Source: Fragum whitleyi (Eukaryota > Mollusca > Bivalvia > Cardiida > Cardiidae). Taken from it: a stretch of 64,000 bases of DNA. The notes beneath the pieces were generated by a model. It saw only the letters and a program-made list of their open reading frames with translations, was not told the origin of the DNA and did no database searches. The translations under genes were made by a program, and so were the position numbers. How positions within the stretch are numbered: position 1 is the stretch's first letter; each line of letters starts with the position of its first letter. Below are positions 45,247 to 58,146 of this stretch, piece after piece. Where the stretch lies: NCBI GenBank assembly GCA_948146395.1, contig OX411559.1, positions 38,012,715 to 38,076,714 of the forward strand, read 5' to 3'.

Positions 45247-45475
45247 TCTGGAGGTGATTGTTTTTAACTAGATCTTTTACTCCACTCTCACTTACTAACA
45301 TTTTAAACCAATACTTTACTTTTATCTACTTTCACTTATCTGACATGTCAGATCTTTACTTTTATTTCTTTCACTTTACTAACAGTCCAACGCGCACATT
45401 TTTCCTGTCTGTAACACTCGAGAGAGGGGTGGACAGTATCCAGAGATAGATAGATAGAGATAGATAGATATAATT
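45247..45475 (+). repeat. 3' UTR and GATA tail of the LINE
   Basis: A short pyrimidine-rich 3' region ends in AGATAGATAGATAGAGATAG at 45446-45472, a simple-repeat tail of the sort used by CR1/Jockey-like elements. Confidence 0.6.
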
Positions 45476-47330
45476 TAAGAACTAGATCTACCCCCTACTA
45501 GACGAGCCCTTCAAAAGATTGATATATCAATTACAAAGGAAAACAAGTTTGGTGATAAAGCGTACAATTTAACAAACCAGTAGGGCCCTGTCTATTGAGT
45601 ACCAACGTAAATAGGTTTGATTCAGAAAAGACAACATTAACCTCATTTCATCAACAACAACAAAAACTTATGATGAAGCATATCCCCTTTTCTCCTAGAT
45701 TCGTGCATCTAAATGAAAAAACCTGTGTGTACATTTACAAAACATGTACATAAACAGGGTTTTCCATGACCCCTGTTTCTTTGAATTTCGACCCCCTTTT
45801 TTTGAAATGACCCCGAAAATTGTCAAAAAAACATTATTTATTTAGTTTAAAAGGGGTCATATTGTGGCAAAATGACCCCCAGTTTTGAACATAGAGAGAA
45901 AACCCTGCATCAAAATATTTTCTTGATTTTCTATTGCAGAATTATGTTATCTGAGATGTAAAATAGACAAAAATAATCATTCTAAGTTAGTTTCTTCATT
46001 TTTCACACAAAGTAAAACTTTACACTGTTAGGTTTTGCAAAAGACCTCATAATATTGGAGATTTGACATGCACGAATCCAATGAAAAGGCACGAATTGAT
46101 GAGAAACAGGGATACATGAAATAAAAATGGAGTGTGTATTTCCTTTTATCTATGTGTCTACTGGAGAATTTGCCCATAGACTAGTTGTTACGGTTGCTGG
46201 TACAAGGATACAGGCCAAAATTTCTGAAGATCTCAGCTATTTTTTTTTTATTTTTTTTTATTTCTGTTTATTTATCATTGCTATCATAGCAAATGCCTAT
46301 ATGAGCAATGTCCCTCGAAAAAGGTTAGTTGTTATGGAGGAAGGACACATGACAAAACTACTGCCAAGATTCGCCATGTTTCTTCAATGTGCTTGGTGTT
46401 AAATAGGGTCTTACTAGATCTTGGTTTAACATCACTTCAGAAAGACAATTAGGGCCTAGTTTGTTTGTGTGCCAGCCCGGGAATCGAACCCACGTGATTG
46501 ACCCTTCAATTGTTTTGAAGTCCGCTGCTCTACAGACTGAGCCAAACAGGCTGGCTTACATATTTGTTTTATTGAGCAGGCGGTTTAATATCTATGGGGG
46601 ACAATTGTCAATTGGTCAGCTGAGATCATACAAATTATTCTACAGTTTTATTAGATTACATTATTGACTGAGTGTATCAAACTAACAAGAAAAAGAATAG
46701 AGACACCATATACAAGTTTGAATATTGGTCTATTTATAGTTACACAGATATATAATCTGTTTACTGAAGTTGTTGAAAATTTAAAAAAAAAATGAACAAA
46801 AATGATTAAAATAAAAAAAATTGTACACTGACAGTATTTTGCTTTGAAAGATTTTATTTCCCAAGGAACCTTAACGCTTGTCATACTAAATACAAAAATT
46901 GGCAAAATTACATCAAAATCAAAGATCTGATAGCACTAGGTACGCTAATTATGAGTCAGTAATTTTGTTTGGAAAATACAATTTTTAGGCTTGAAATGGA
47001 AATTCAGGTGGTAAAAACTAAGTTCAGAATGCACATCAGTGACATGTGTGCATCATGATCTTTGCCATTACCTTTGCAAAGGTAGGAATATTCTGGGCTC
47101 AATTTGATAAGGGTTGAAAAGTAAATTCTTTCATCAGGGATGTGGAATTCCAATGCCTAGAAACATGACTGATTTGGGCTTTTCCCTTACAGAAAAGTAA
47201 TTTTGCTACACCACTTGTCCATGGACAGTTTTCACCAGCACAAATCTTGAAGTGTTATTTAAAAGATATTCCAGATTTATTTTCCTAATTCAGAGGTACA
47301 GATAAGAGGGGATAACTCCGGTCTAAAATT
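45476..47330. other. Interior of the 10.9-kb element, no gene
   Basis: No transposase or other protein motif found. A small segment (about 45760-45910) contains repeated TGACCCC words on both strands. Confidence 0.4.
46471..46555 (-). repeat. tRNA-like Pol III head
   Basis: On the minus strand: perfect 7-bp acceptor stem GCCAGCC / GGCTGGC, D arm TTTGGCTCAGTCTGTAGAGC, and T arm GGGTTCGATTCCC. The middle forms CTTCAA / TTGAAG instead of a normal anticodon stem, so it is probably a SINE head rather than a tRNA gene. Confidence 0.5.
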
Positions 47331-47339
47331 TTTGTTTCT

Positions 47340-48835
47340 CAATGAAACCCTATGATGTGGGTACTCATTTGAATTGTCTCACCAAGACAATTCAAATGAG
47401 TACCCATAAGATAGGGTTTGAGAACAATAGAATTATTCAGTGCAAAAGAAATCTCAGATGACAATGTTCTTTGGTGAAATTTTACAACCCCTGTTTGCAT
47501 TTTTTATTCCAAAACAGTTTGAAAAGATGAATTTACTTGTTGTCCACAATATTGTTTCTCAATGAAACTCTTTGATATGGGTATTCATTTGAATTGTCTT
47601 GTCAAGATAATTCCAATGAGTACCCATAAGATAGGGTTTGAGCTGGGATAAGTGAAATATTTTAATTTGAAATTCAAAATACCCCTCTATCTGTAGCTCT
47701 GCTAATTTGTTTATTATATTAGGGCAGAAACTTTGTTTTTAATGAAAGAAATGCTGGAAACCAACATTTTCTGCATTAAAAACAATATTTTCTCAAGATA
47801 TATCGAGTTTATTTTTTATCCAGAACAAGTAGAAAATCATCTTATTCTTGTCCTAGGACATATGGAAAAATAAATAACTATTTCCACACCCTTGCTTTTT
47901 AGCTTGGTCGTTTTCAGAGAAAAAGTGTAAACCATAAGCAGGGATCAAAACTAACCTCTATGAGTAACGAGGTTATTGGACTCCCATTTTAGAAAATAAG
48001 GAGTGCAAGCTCAAACTAAGGAGTCTGCCTTTTCTTTATGGGAAAACACTGTGGAAAAGAAGAATTGCTTGAAATAAGCAATTTCTTCTTTCTTTCTTTC
48101 CTGTCCTCATTCTTTTCAACAAGTTGCCCTGTGCAATTGTTTTATCAAAATATTCTCATATGATATTGGGAGTCCAACGGACTCCTTACTTGCAAAATGA
48201 AGGAGACCCAACTGATAAATAAGGAGTCTTGGATTCCTGGTTTCCCTTAAGTGTTGAATTCTGCCATAAGTATTGTGATCCTTTGGTGGTGTTTTTGTTG
48301 TTGTTGGAATAAGCATGAAAAACTTAAATCAGGGTCATATCTCGATTGTTATAAAAGATACCTTCATGAGACTTGGCATGCGTGTTCACCACCACCAGAG
48401 TTATCAAGGGGGGTAACTCTTGAATTATTTTTGTAATAGATTATTTGCATTATCTAGCGCTTTCATAGGAGCAGTTGCACCAGTAGGCAATGCTCTTGTT
48501 TTTATATGCCCTAATTGATGAATTTACTGTTGTCTGTCTATCATTCTTTTACTTTAAAGACTGCAACACACAGTATCATCCCCCAAAGTTGAGGTACCAG
48601 CTGGCCTTTATAGAGGCATTCTATAGAACTGGCTTTGGGACAGAGAGGTCTTGGGTTCAATACCTACAAAGTTGAATATATTTATTAGTGGGATACAGTT
48701 ATAGTATCCAGAAGTTAAGATAAAATGGGGTAAAGTCAGTCTAAACTCTTTAATTCTTAATTAAACCCTATGTTGTGGGTATTCATTTGAATAGTCTTGA
48801 ATAGACTATTTAAAATGAGTACCAACAACAAACAG
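47340..48835. repeat. Three related hairpins (GGGTTT/AAACCC family) inside the 10.9-kb element
   Basis: AATGAAACCCTATGATGTGG with GTACTCATTTGAATTGTC pairs with GACAATTCAAATGAGTACCC. Copies lie at about 47340-47422, 47555-47643 and 48755-48835. A fragment related to the 13151 tandem-core element (GGCATGCGTGTTCACCACCA) lies at 48320-48505. Confidence 0.55.
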
Positions 48836-51800
48836 TTTGTGCACAATCATCATTGAAATGCTTTGATCTAAAATCTAATTATCCCCTATTTATATAGCTT
48901 TGATATCCAACCCAAAATTTTTTGGCATCATCCAGCACCTGCAGCACTCATTTGCACTTGGTATTTCTCTAATAAGCCATAAGACTTCAACATTTTCTAG
49001 CCACCAGCTATAATCAAACTCTGGTTAACAAATATCCACAAATAAGGTGACAGACAAATGTTGGAAAGTTCTGTAAAAATTTAAGTAGAGGCCAATGCTC
49101 TAATATAACCCCACCCCCTCTTCATCCTCGTCAAAATTGCTCTTTTTTGCAAGATTTTTGGAAAACTTGAAGCTTCTAATAACCCCCTAACCTAGTTCTC
49201 TACAACAAGGTCTAACAATGGGTCAATGTACCTTTTTTCAGGTGAATTTTAAGATTTAGTGTTAAACAAATGCTATGAAAATAATTTTCTTTGGGGGGTT
49301 TTCTTGGTTTCTTAGTGTTCTATACCCTAGATGATTCAACATGCAAGTAAACATCACTTATACACTATTGCAAATTATATTCATTCATAAACCACCTTCA
49401 GTTTTAAAACTCCAACAATTGGCATTTTTTAACAATTTAAGACATTTTAATATCTGTAGCCTCTAATAACCGCCCACTCCCTTATAACAGAAATGTGATG
49501 ATTCTATTGTACCCTGGGGCTCTATTAGAACTTTTACGGTACTTGTGCCTCTGCTAGATATTAAACCATGACATCTCATGATTGAAGATTACCAGATAGG
49601 TAGTCTGATGAGCCAGCAAGTGTGCTATGATTGCGGCTAAGATGAAATTTGAATACCCAGGGCAAATTATATCAACATTGTGTCTGAGTTTATCATTTTG
49701 ATCAATTCACTGGTTTGACAGTAAAATTATCATGTGACATCCCACATGAAAGCATTGGCCAATACAAAATATTATATACATGAATGTATTGATTTACCTG
49801 ATGGTCCTTTTCATGGTCAAGTCCGTGATGGTAGAGTAACAATGATATAATTAATTGCCTTATCTAGGCAAATTCAGATGACAAAGCTATGTCTATAGAA
49901 TCTCATCTTATAGCAGATGCAAAAGAGTAATAGCCCAATGTTCCCCCTAAGATTTGATGCACATTTACTTTTACTGGACTATAGTAAATATTAATCAAGT
50001 TTAAAGGTTAACCCATTATTAAAATATGGCCAGCATTGGAAATGGTAAAAATGCAATTATTAGAATTTTGGAATAAATTTTAACTTGGAATGGGCTTTCA
50101 AGGGACACTATCTGCTAAGCTAAAAACTATTTTACCTAAAATGCCACCTTGACCCACATCTACAACTACATGGATTCATATTTCAAATGGAACTTCTTCC
50201 CCTTGTGAGAAACATCTGTTCCAAGTCATTTTAAAATGCATGCCTAAATCAAGATGTAATAATACCTAAAACCTCAGTGTTACCTTCAATTTGGTAAGCA
50301 AATAGCCAAATTTCGAATATTCCAACTGGTGCATCTCAAGCTTTGCAGGCTGCATAGGCTTACATGTCTGTGCAGGTTGATCATAGGTTATACTATCTGC
50401 CAAGGCTTTATGTGAACACCATGGGAAGGGTTAATGAGTTCATGAGCTTCCAATAGATTTTGCATTAGGACATATTCTAAAGGACACCTAAATACCACAC
50501 CTCTTTCGTTTTGGTAACTATGGCTTAAAACATTGTTAACTAAAATACTTATAAAACAATACAAAAAATAAACAAATCCTTTAAAACTCAAATCTTACTA
50601 GGGCTACCAATTATAATTATATATTTATGAAGTGAATATACAACACGCAATTCCAATTTATACATAGATCATTTAGTTACATATTTGTGCATGCCATTTA
50701 GTGAACTTTGAATGTTTCAATGCCAAGTAAAATGAATAGAAAAAAACAACAACAAAAAAAACTCATCCAATAAAAAAATGACAATTGATAAATTACTAGC
50801 CAAAATAGATATGTCGACCAAACTGTCTGAGTGGAAGTAACTTTGAAACACAACAAAAAGCAAACTTCTCTTTTTTTTGAGTTCTCTTTTAATAGCCAAG
50901 CCCCTAAAATAGTTCCTAGGGAAAAATTCAAGACTCACATGGGCAACTTCTATATAAGAACTTAAACTTTAGACAGGATTAGTCATGGATTCTCCACTGA
51001 GAGTTGATATTCATAAATAAATATATAAAGTGAGGAGGAATTTAACTCTAAGTTCAGGGAAAAAATGTAATTCAAGTTTGGTCAGACAGTTCCCATTATA
51101 AATGACAGATTAAATATTTATTCACTATAATTCATTTATGTTAGCATGTTACTGTTGTAACTCTAGTTTATAGAACTAGGATAGGTTTCCTCTGAATATT
51201 AATGATAAGGTCTGAAGGAAACTTGTTTTGGGTATGTTGTAAGCTGGATATATAGAGGGACTAACATTGGAAAACCAATAATCATCAGCATTTTCTATTG
51301 ATAATAGCTGTCTTTGCAGTTTCCATTTTCTAGTAAGGATATTTAAAATAATTGAAATATTATCCCATTTCCTAAATAAAGGCAACATACTGTGCCTGTT
51401 ATGCTCATGCTTTTTAAAGCTGCATCTTACTGGACAAATTTTCACTTGTCAGCACTCAGTTTGAAAACAAGTATTTTTCTGTTTCCCACAATGTTTTCTA
51501 TTGTATGAAAATCATCTTTTAAAATAAGCATTACATGGATTAGATTAAAATAAAGTTGTCTAATCATGGTTAGGGTTTTTTAATTAATTTCTTATGAAAA
51601 ATTTTAGTTTCTCAATACAATATTCTGTGAAAACAATCATTTGGATATTAATAGTCATTTTAAGATCCTAAGTGTTATTTCTTATCTCTTGGATGTATCT
51701 GGTTTAAAACAGATTGTTTCATTTGAAACTTAGCTCACAAAGTATATGTATTCACAACAAGTTCACCACTGTCTCTTTCATTACTGTTACTAATAAGGCT

Positions 51801-53500
51801 GAATGTTTCAGTGGATTAGCTTTGTGTCATATCAATAAGGTTGACTTGTGAGATGTCATCAGTATAACTGCAGAAATTGAGGTCTCTGAAATAAATTAAG
51901 ATGAGACCTATTATATAAAATGAGACTACCTTTAAAGTAACAATATTGAAATCCATATCTGACTTCTCATACAAGGCATGAGGGTCAATATATTGATTTT
52001 GGTACAAATTCTGAATATCGGGTGACTATTCTACTTGACTTGATAATCATTTTCATCATGCAAATCCCATACATAAGACCTGTGTAAGATTCATATTTTT
52101 TTCCAAGAATAAATTATACTGCACATTCCTTCAGGCTCCTTTATGCACATGTAGGTCAAACATTACAAATTACAAAACAATTTTGTCATTTTGTGCTTTT
52201 TATAAAATCTGAAAATTCAGAGGATTACATGATGTATAGGTTAAGCAGTTGGTAATTATGGTATAAATTGATGCATCAAAAATAAAATTTTGTATCTTGT
52301 ATGGTCCTAGAGTTAACTATCATGTCAAATGAAATGATTCAATTACATATTGAGCAATACCAAACACAAATATCCATTTCTATCAATTATCTTTGATAAC
52401 ACTGAACATCTAATAGCACACAACAGAACTTACCTCTTAATGGAAATGAAAGCCAATTTGTATTCTTGCATGACTTGCTTTCACCTCTTCTTATCACCGG
52501 GCACCTACAACAATTTGTGTACCTGTAAAGCAATATGTATAGAATAGCATTTTACCTACTTAGCTACATTTGATTTTATAATGGTTCTTATTCAATTTTA
52601 TATACCAAGGTATTTAAAAATTGTGACCCTGTTATAGAATATTATACCCTTTAAAATTTTCCATGAAAGGTTATTGCTGTCTATTTAGCTGTTTTCCCTT
52701 TTCTCTCATGATCACCAGTAATTTGTCAAAATATATTTTCAATGATCATTCTCTTCATAAAACTATGTTTCTTAATATTTATCTTTTAACACCTCTCTTG
52801 CTACCAAAATATCTGTGATAAATGAGAAATAAGTATGGATTATCAATGACCATGGTAAAAAAGATGTCAGACTGGAAAAAGGCTTACAAAGGAAAATATC
52901 ACATTTTTTGTTAACATCAAAGCTAAAAATATTAGGATTTCAACACAAAAATCTAAAATCAAACAAAATTCACATTTCTGATTTGGGAAATATTTTGTTT
53001 ATGACCTCTGAAAAAAAAAAACCTCTCAAAATTTGAAAATATGGGATATCTTTGAAAAAGTGGGACATACACTCTGCTTATATTAATAAAAATATATATT
53101 TTAAAACTCAGTTCATTTTAACTTCATGGAAATGACAGAGCAGATGCTGTACATGACTTATTCACTATTTCAATATTGTTTGTATCACTACTTTCCCGCC
53201 TAACTAACATGTTTTGGTCGTAACATACAAGGGCCGAGATGCCTCTAATGAATGGGTCATTTGGGCCACATTTTCGCTTGATTGTAGTTTAATTACACTT
53301 ACGTATGCGAAAATCATACGTAACTCAACAACTATGGATTAGAAACACAATGGACTTTCTGAATTAGAAGGATTTTCAATTTGACGAAGATCGACAAAGA
53401 AATAGAAGCGCGAAAACTAATTACCTTGGTTTATTTCGTACGACACGAAAGACAATAGTAGTATCATTGTCATCCTTCGAATTCCTTAAAAGATTCTAGA
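48836..53500. other. Interior of the 10.9-kb element, no recognisable gene
   Basis: About 4.7 kb of AT-rich DNA. TAATAACCCCC / GGGCGGTTATTAG-like words recur around 49100-49520. No open frame has a recognisable domain. If this element once carried a transposase it is not visible. Confidence 0.4.
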
Positions 53501-53819
53501 GATATGTCGAATAATGTTTTCTTGTGATTTTTGGAATCCACGGCGTTTTGTTAGATTTGTGGATTTTACTTCCGTGTTTCTCGTTGACAGGAAATATCGC
53601 GCGCTTTACAGGAATTACGTCATTTACAGCCAAACAAATGTATACGCCCAACAAAAATACGCTAAGTTAAAAACTAAGAGAAAAATATATTTTAGTCTAA
53701 GAATTCATCTTAGAAATTTCTTAGATAGATTCTAAGCGAAAATTTTCGTCTTAGAAAATTCTTACGATTCTTAGATAAATTCTTAGAGAGATTCTAAGAA
53801 TCTTTGTGCATACGGCCCC

Positions 53820-55175
53820 AGGTATATGCAGGTAAATTTTGAGTATACTTAACGCATAACCTATGGGACTTTTCTAATTTATCTGCCTGTGTCTTATTAA
53901 TATCCGACCAAAACTCGCAGCCATAAAGGGCTTTTGGGAGGACAATAGATTTATACAGTTTAAAAGAGGTAGTTGGAAGAAGGCCAATTTCATGGATACC
54001 AATATTAGAGAGTCCTAGTAAAGTTGATTTAAGTTTTCGGCACGAATCGTCGATATTTACGGATACTTTCATGTACTTATTACAGATTATTCCTAGATGA
54101 GTATAATCATTTACTTCATTTACGATATTATTGCCCAAGAACCATGTGCGATCAGCGACTACATTTCGAGACTCGTTGAACACGATGACTGCACACTTTG
54201 ATGAGTTATACATGAATCGCCATTTAATGGAATATTCATAGCATATATCCATCATTTTTTGCAGTCCGTATTTTGATAAGGACACGAGGATCATATCATC
54301 GGCCACGCTAAGTGAGCTACAGTCATCATTAGCAATACAGAACCCGTAACCTGATGCTTCAAGAAGACGTATGAGACCATCAATATAGACTAAATATAGG
54401 AATGGGCTAGTTATCCCCCCTTGTCTGGTACCCTGTTGAATAGGAAAAATGACGTCACCAGTGGAATGTCGAAATCGAACCGAGCTGTGTAATTCGCTAT
54501 ACATACTAAATAAACATTTAAGAGTTTTGGCGTCAATATCGCTTTTTATCAGTTTGTAAAAAAGACCATTTATCCATACTCTATCAAAAGCTTGTTTACA
54601 GTCTAGGAAGCAAACGTATAATTTACTTTTGTTTTCTTTAGCAAAATGAATAAATTCCCGTAGACAGAATGAGGACATTAAGCAATCAATACCCTGCTGG
54701 AATCCACCCTGCAAGCGGTGTGCACGTAGCGATATTGTAGCTTGCATACGATTAAGAAGTATTTTTTCGAACAATTTAAGAATGCATGATGTCAGGGTAA
54801 TTGCCCTGTAGTTATCTGGGTTTTTACGGTCCTTTTTTCCACCTTTAAAAATAGTTACTATGACTCCTTTTTTCATTGCAAAGGGCACATAAGAGAATTG
54901 TAACATAGCAGTCAATAGTTTCGCTATAACTTGTTTTACGTTGTCACTAACAAACAATAAATGTTCGTAGGTTATACAGTCGATCCCTGGAGATTTATTG
55001 CGTTTGACCGAGAGGAGAAGCGATGAAATATCCTGAACAGTGACCTTTGGCGTGGGTTCATTTACTCCGCCATTAATAGATGAAAAAGAAGAGTTTATTT
55101 CATTTTCTACATGGGTTTTAAAATTATCATCATAATCTGGATTTGAGTCAAAAGAGTAGAGATTCCGAATGTATT
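53820..55175 (-). pseudogene. LINE polymerase, 5' part of the split minus-strand element
   Basis: Encodes the reverse transcriptase of a non-LTR element: SPGIDCITYEHL at the start of the domain, NPDNYRAITLTSC, FLDCKQAFDRVW, GTRQGGITSPF and the catalytic VADDMIL. The frame is open from about 55175 (5' truncated; no endonuclease visible) to the insertion point at 53820. Beyond that the long frame runs on for only a few codons into the inserted TIR element (stop at 53794). The 3' part lies at 42107-42889. Confidence 0.8.
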
Positions 55176-55245
55176 CACTCCATCACTGGCCGGAGTCTTT
55201 GCTTTGCACATATTTGAAATAGTTGGAAAAGTCACGAGCAGGCTC

Positions 55246-56089
55246 ATATATATGTTACGGTCCTATGAAATGCATTGTTATATATCCAAAATACCTCATA
55301 GAGATATTGTAGAAAGACTTTAAAATTTTGATCTCACATACTCAGGTGAGCGATATAGCATCATCATGATCCTCTTGCTATTTTTTTTTAAAGGCACGCA
55401 TAAAAGATCTGAAAACCTTCAGTCTATGCAATAATGTAGTATAGTTGATGTTGATAGGATATTGCTGTTCGGCTGCAACTAGTTTTAAAGTTAAAACAAT
55501 AATAAAGAAAAGTAATGAAATACTTCATTGAGCCAAAGTCCGCAAAGCATTAATTGATATATTTGATACTTTGATATATGCGCTGAATTTTATATTGCCA
55601 GAAACTTGCATTTCTGTTAGAAACATCGACGAACACAAAACACTAAGTACGTATTAAATATCAACCAAATGACACATTAACATTTCTATCGTTTGTAAAA
55701 CGTAAGAATGGCCTGTCTGTCTAAATGTTTGTAAACATATACAATATTGTTATACCACTTGGGTAGTGCTAATCCCTGTAAATAAGATCATGAATGTCAC
55801 AAAATAAATATACGAATAGTATTTTTGTTATTGTTGTTGGACAGGAGAACAGGATAGAACGAGAGTTTTTGTGAATCACTATAACCCTGAAACGGCATTT
55901 AAAAATACAAAACGTTTTACCTTGACAGATGATCTTGACCTTGGTATCTGTAGATGCTCATCATCAAGATATCAAATCTTACCAAATATAAGAATTGTAT
56001 CTTGAAGTAATTTGCGATGTTATTTTTTGTGAAGTTTTGCGGACAGATAGACGGATGGACGGACAGACAGACGGATACCTGTAAAACAA
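55246..56089. other. Gene-free stretch with an element end
   Basis: CAGGTGAGCGATATAGCATC...CATGATCCTCTTG at about 55340-55380 is the 5' end type of the 29356-30625 element, without a body. Nothing else recognised. Confidence 0.4.
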
Positions 56090-56117
56090 TATGCCTCCGA
56101 TCTATCGATTTAGGTTC

Positions 56118-56375
56118 ATTTGTTGGATCCCCGATGGTAACACATATTCTTTCCGAAATTTATCTCCCACCAGTAGTAGCATAACGTCCATTCCTAGCCT
56201 GCAGCTGATATACCGCTTTAGCTCACTTTACCCACCCATTGTTCAGAGACGAATCACGGAAAGGATATATGCCGCTACCGAGGATTGCACCCCTGACATC
56301 CACCATCTTAGACTTGACGTCTGATGCACTTTGACATCGCACCGTGTTCGGCGCTATGACGGCGGCGAATAAATT
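56118..56375 (-). repeat. Degenerate, rearranged tRNA-derived SINE
   Basis: Minus strand: a GCCGCCGTCATAGCGC head near 56370, a GGGGTGCAATCCTCGG box, then body fragments; a second GGATCCCCGATGG box lies at the other end, suggesting a fused pair of copies. Confidence 0.5.
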
Positions 56376-56728
56376 ATCAAACCTTAAAAATAGTTTGTTG
56401 CCTTCATGAATAGACTTCATTAATTGAACTTAATGTTCTTTTCATTCTGATCTAATACTTTAAGACAAAAGGCATAATGTCATTCAAATGAATATGAAAA
56501 AGGGAAGTCTGAAAAGATTGTGCCAATCTGAAACTATGCGTTGTTTTTTTTTTTCTCAAAATTGCACTTGGTTATCCCCCTTCTTAAAGCATAGGTCGCC
56601 TCTGTGATATAGAAAACATACAAAAGGCTACAAACAGGACCTTCTAGGAGGACTATATCGTCAGTATATAAAGCTGTAGATACGCTGTTTTGGTCGCCAA
56701 ACGACCTCGATGCAGAGTAATTTAATAC

Positions 56729-57032
56729 ATACTTAGTGCTTTGTATGAGGAAAAATATCAAACGAAGTTGGGAGAATTAATCATTGTCGAGGCTCTGCAG
56801 AGACAATTATCAATTCTCATAACCGAGTTTGATATTTATTTCATAAAATACATTAAGTATGTATTATATTTATCTTATAACCTCCATTTGTCTTGTTTTC
56901 GTCGATGTTTCTAACTGAAATGCAAGTTTAAAAAGATAACCGCATTATATCATTGTTCTAAAAATAACTATGTGATATCATAAAAAAATGTCAGTGTTAT
57001 CACACTGATATTTGTATAGTTATAAGATAACT
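56729..57032 (+). repeat. Dispersed 320-bp repeat with central hairpin, copy 3 of 3
   Basis: Colinear with the copies at 19475 and 20397: GAAGTTGGGAGAATTAATCA, GAGGCTCTGCAGAGAC, CTTATAACCTCCATTTGTCT and TTTGTATAGTTATAAGATAA. Confidence 0.65.
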
Positions 57033-58146
57033 CGATTAAAACATGCACGCATACTTAACTGCTTTTCTTGCCAGAAAGGATCGGAGGATTTGATAATAAA
57101 TCAAAACACTGAAAGTACTGTTGGTGGGCCTTTTCAGGGTCGTATCTTTCATATGGATTACATTACGTCCTTATTGAAGACGACCGCCAAATGTAAACGT
57201 AAGTTTGTCAAACGTCATTTTTAAACACATTTTTATTTTAAATTCTGTGTTTGCGGATTCGTTAACCGAGCTGAATTTGGCATATTATGGTTCAGTGTAA
57301 AAAGTTGATATACCATTATGAATTAATCTCCTCGGTTGTAAAGCGAAACATCGGCGAAAACGCGATCAATTTATAAAAATATTCAATAATAGCTTAACTT
57401 CAGGAATTAAGGAAAATCAGTGAATCGGTAAGACAATGCATGTTTTTACCAGTACCCAAACCAGATTCAACTGATGGCAAGAACATAAGTGCAAGTCGAA
57501 CTCGCACTTTTGAACACTCGTTTTTCGATTATTTTGTTTCCAAGTATTATTTTTGCGTGCTCAAATTCATGAATGAATTTCACTTTTCAAGCGCAACGAT
57601 AAGGTGTAAGGTGTTGTGAGCTTCCCAAAATCACGATTGTCGACAATCACTATGTCAAAGTCATACTCGGCCATTTCCGTAAACTGTAACAGACCTCGGA
57701 TGTATGTAAGGCGGATGGGTATATAACAAAATTGTGCATTTTGTTAGGCAGAAACAGTGTAGGAAAATAAGCGCTATCTTAAGATTATATCTTTTACAGT
57801 AAATAACGGCTGAAAAACTTTATTTTTCAGAATGACGATTCATTCTAAAAAATTAAGAGTTTTCAGCCGTTATTTAAGAATCTAAAGATATTTATATAAG
57901 GATACGATGGTTTCACGTCAGTGACTTAAACGAGTAGCGTTGACGACATGGAATATTTTCACACAACGTTTCGAGGGCTAACGCCATTTTAACTGACGTC
58001 GTCCAGTTGTTCCAAGGTTTTCTCGTATTTTATAAAAACAGTCCGTCTATGTACATCCGAGGTTGATCGTTAGATTGGCCGAGTGGTGTTCCGAATGTGT
58101 GCAAGTAAGACAAAGTCTGACTAATAAATAGATAAGATACAATTTA
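57033..58146. other. Gene-free stretch with an inverted repeat
   Basis: AAATAACGGCTGAAAAACT (57801) pairs with AGTTTTCAGCCGTTATTT (57858-57875). Nothing else recognised. It is the 3' flank of cGLR3. Confidence 0.4.

Larger units (their letters stand above)
42890..53819. mobile_element. 10.9-kb TIR element inserted in a LINE ORF
   Basis: GGGGCCGTATGCACAAAG at 42890 and its exact complement ending at 53819 are the terminal inverted repeats. Both are followed inwards by 150-300 bases dense in CTTAGA/TCTAAG hexamers. The flanks are two halves of one LINE ORF. GGCC at both ends may be target duplication or part of the repeat. No transposase was recognised inside; contents are a LINE (43700-45475), hairpins and a tRNA-like head. 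Superfamily not assigned. Confidence 0.75.
40664..55245. mobile_element. GAGCC-family TIR element split by a nested LINE and further insertions
   Basis: GAGCCTGTGCGTGACATTTC at 40664 and the complementary end finishing GAGCAGGCTC at 55245 form inverted repeats of more than 30 bases. Each is bordered by ATAT. The left fragment runs to CTTCAGATACTTTGAGACC at about 40788; the right resumes at CACTGGCCGGAGTCTTTGC at about 55180. The missing middle matches the 138-bp unit at 31745-32330. Everything between is inserted DNA. Confidence 0.65.

Noticed and set aside
46127..46402. Small membrane protein gene
   Set aside because: The hydrophobic stretch comes from a T-rich tract; no recognisable domain, and it lies within transposon DNA.
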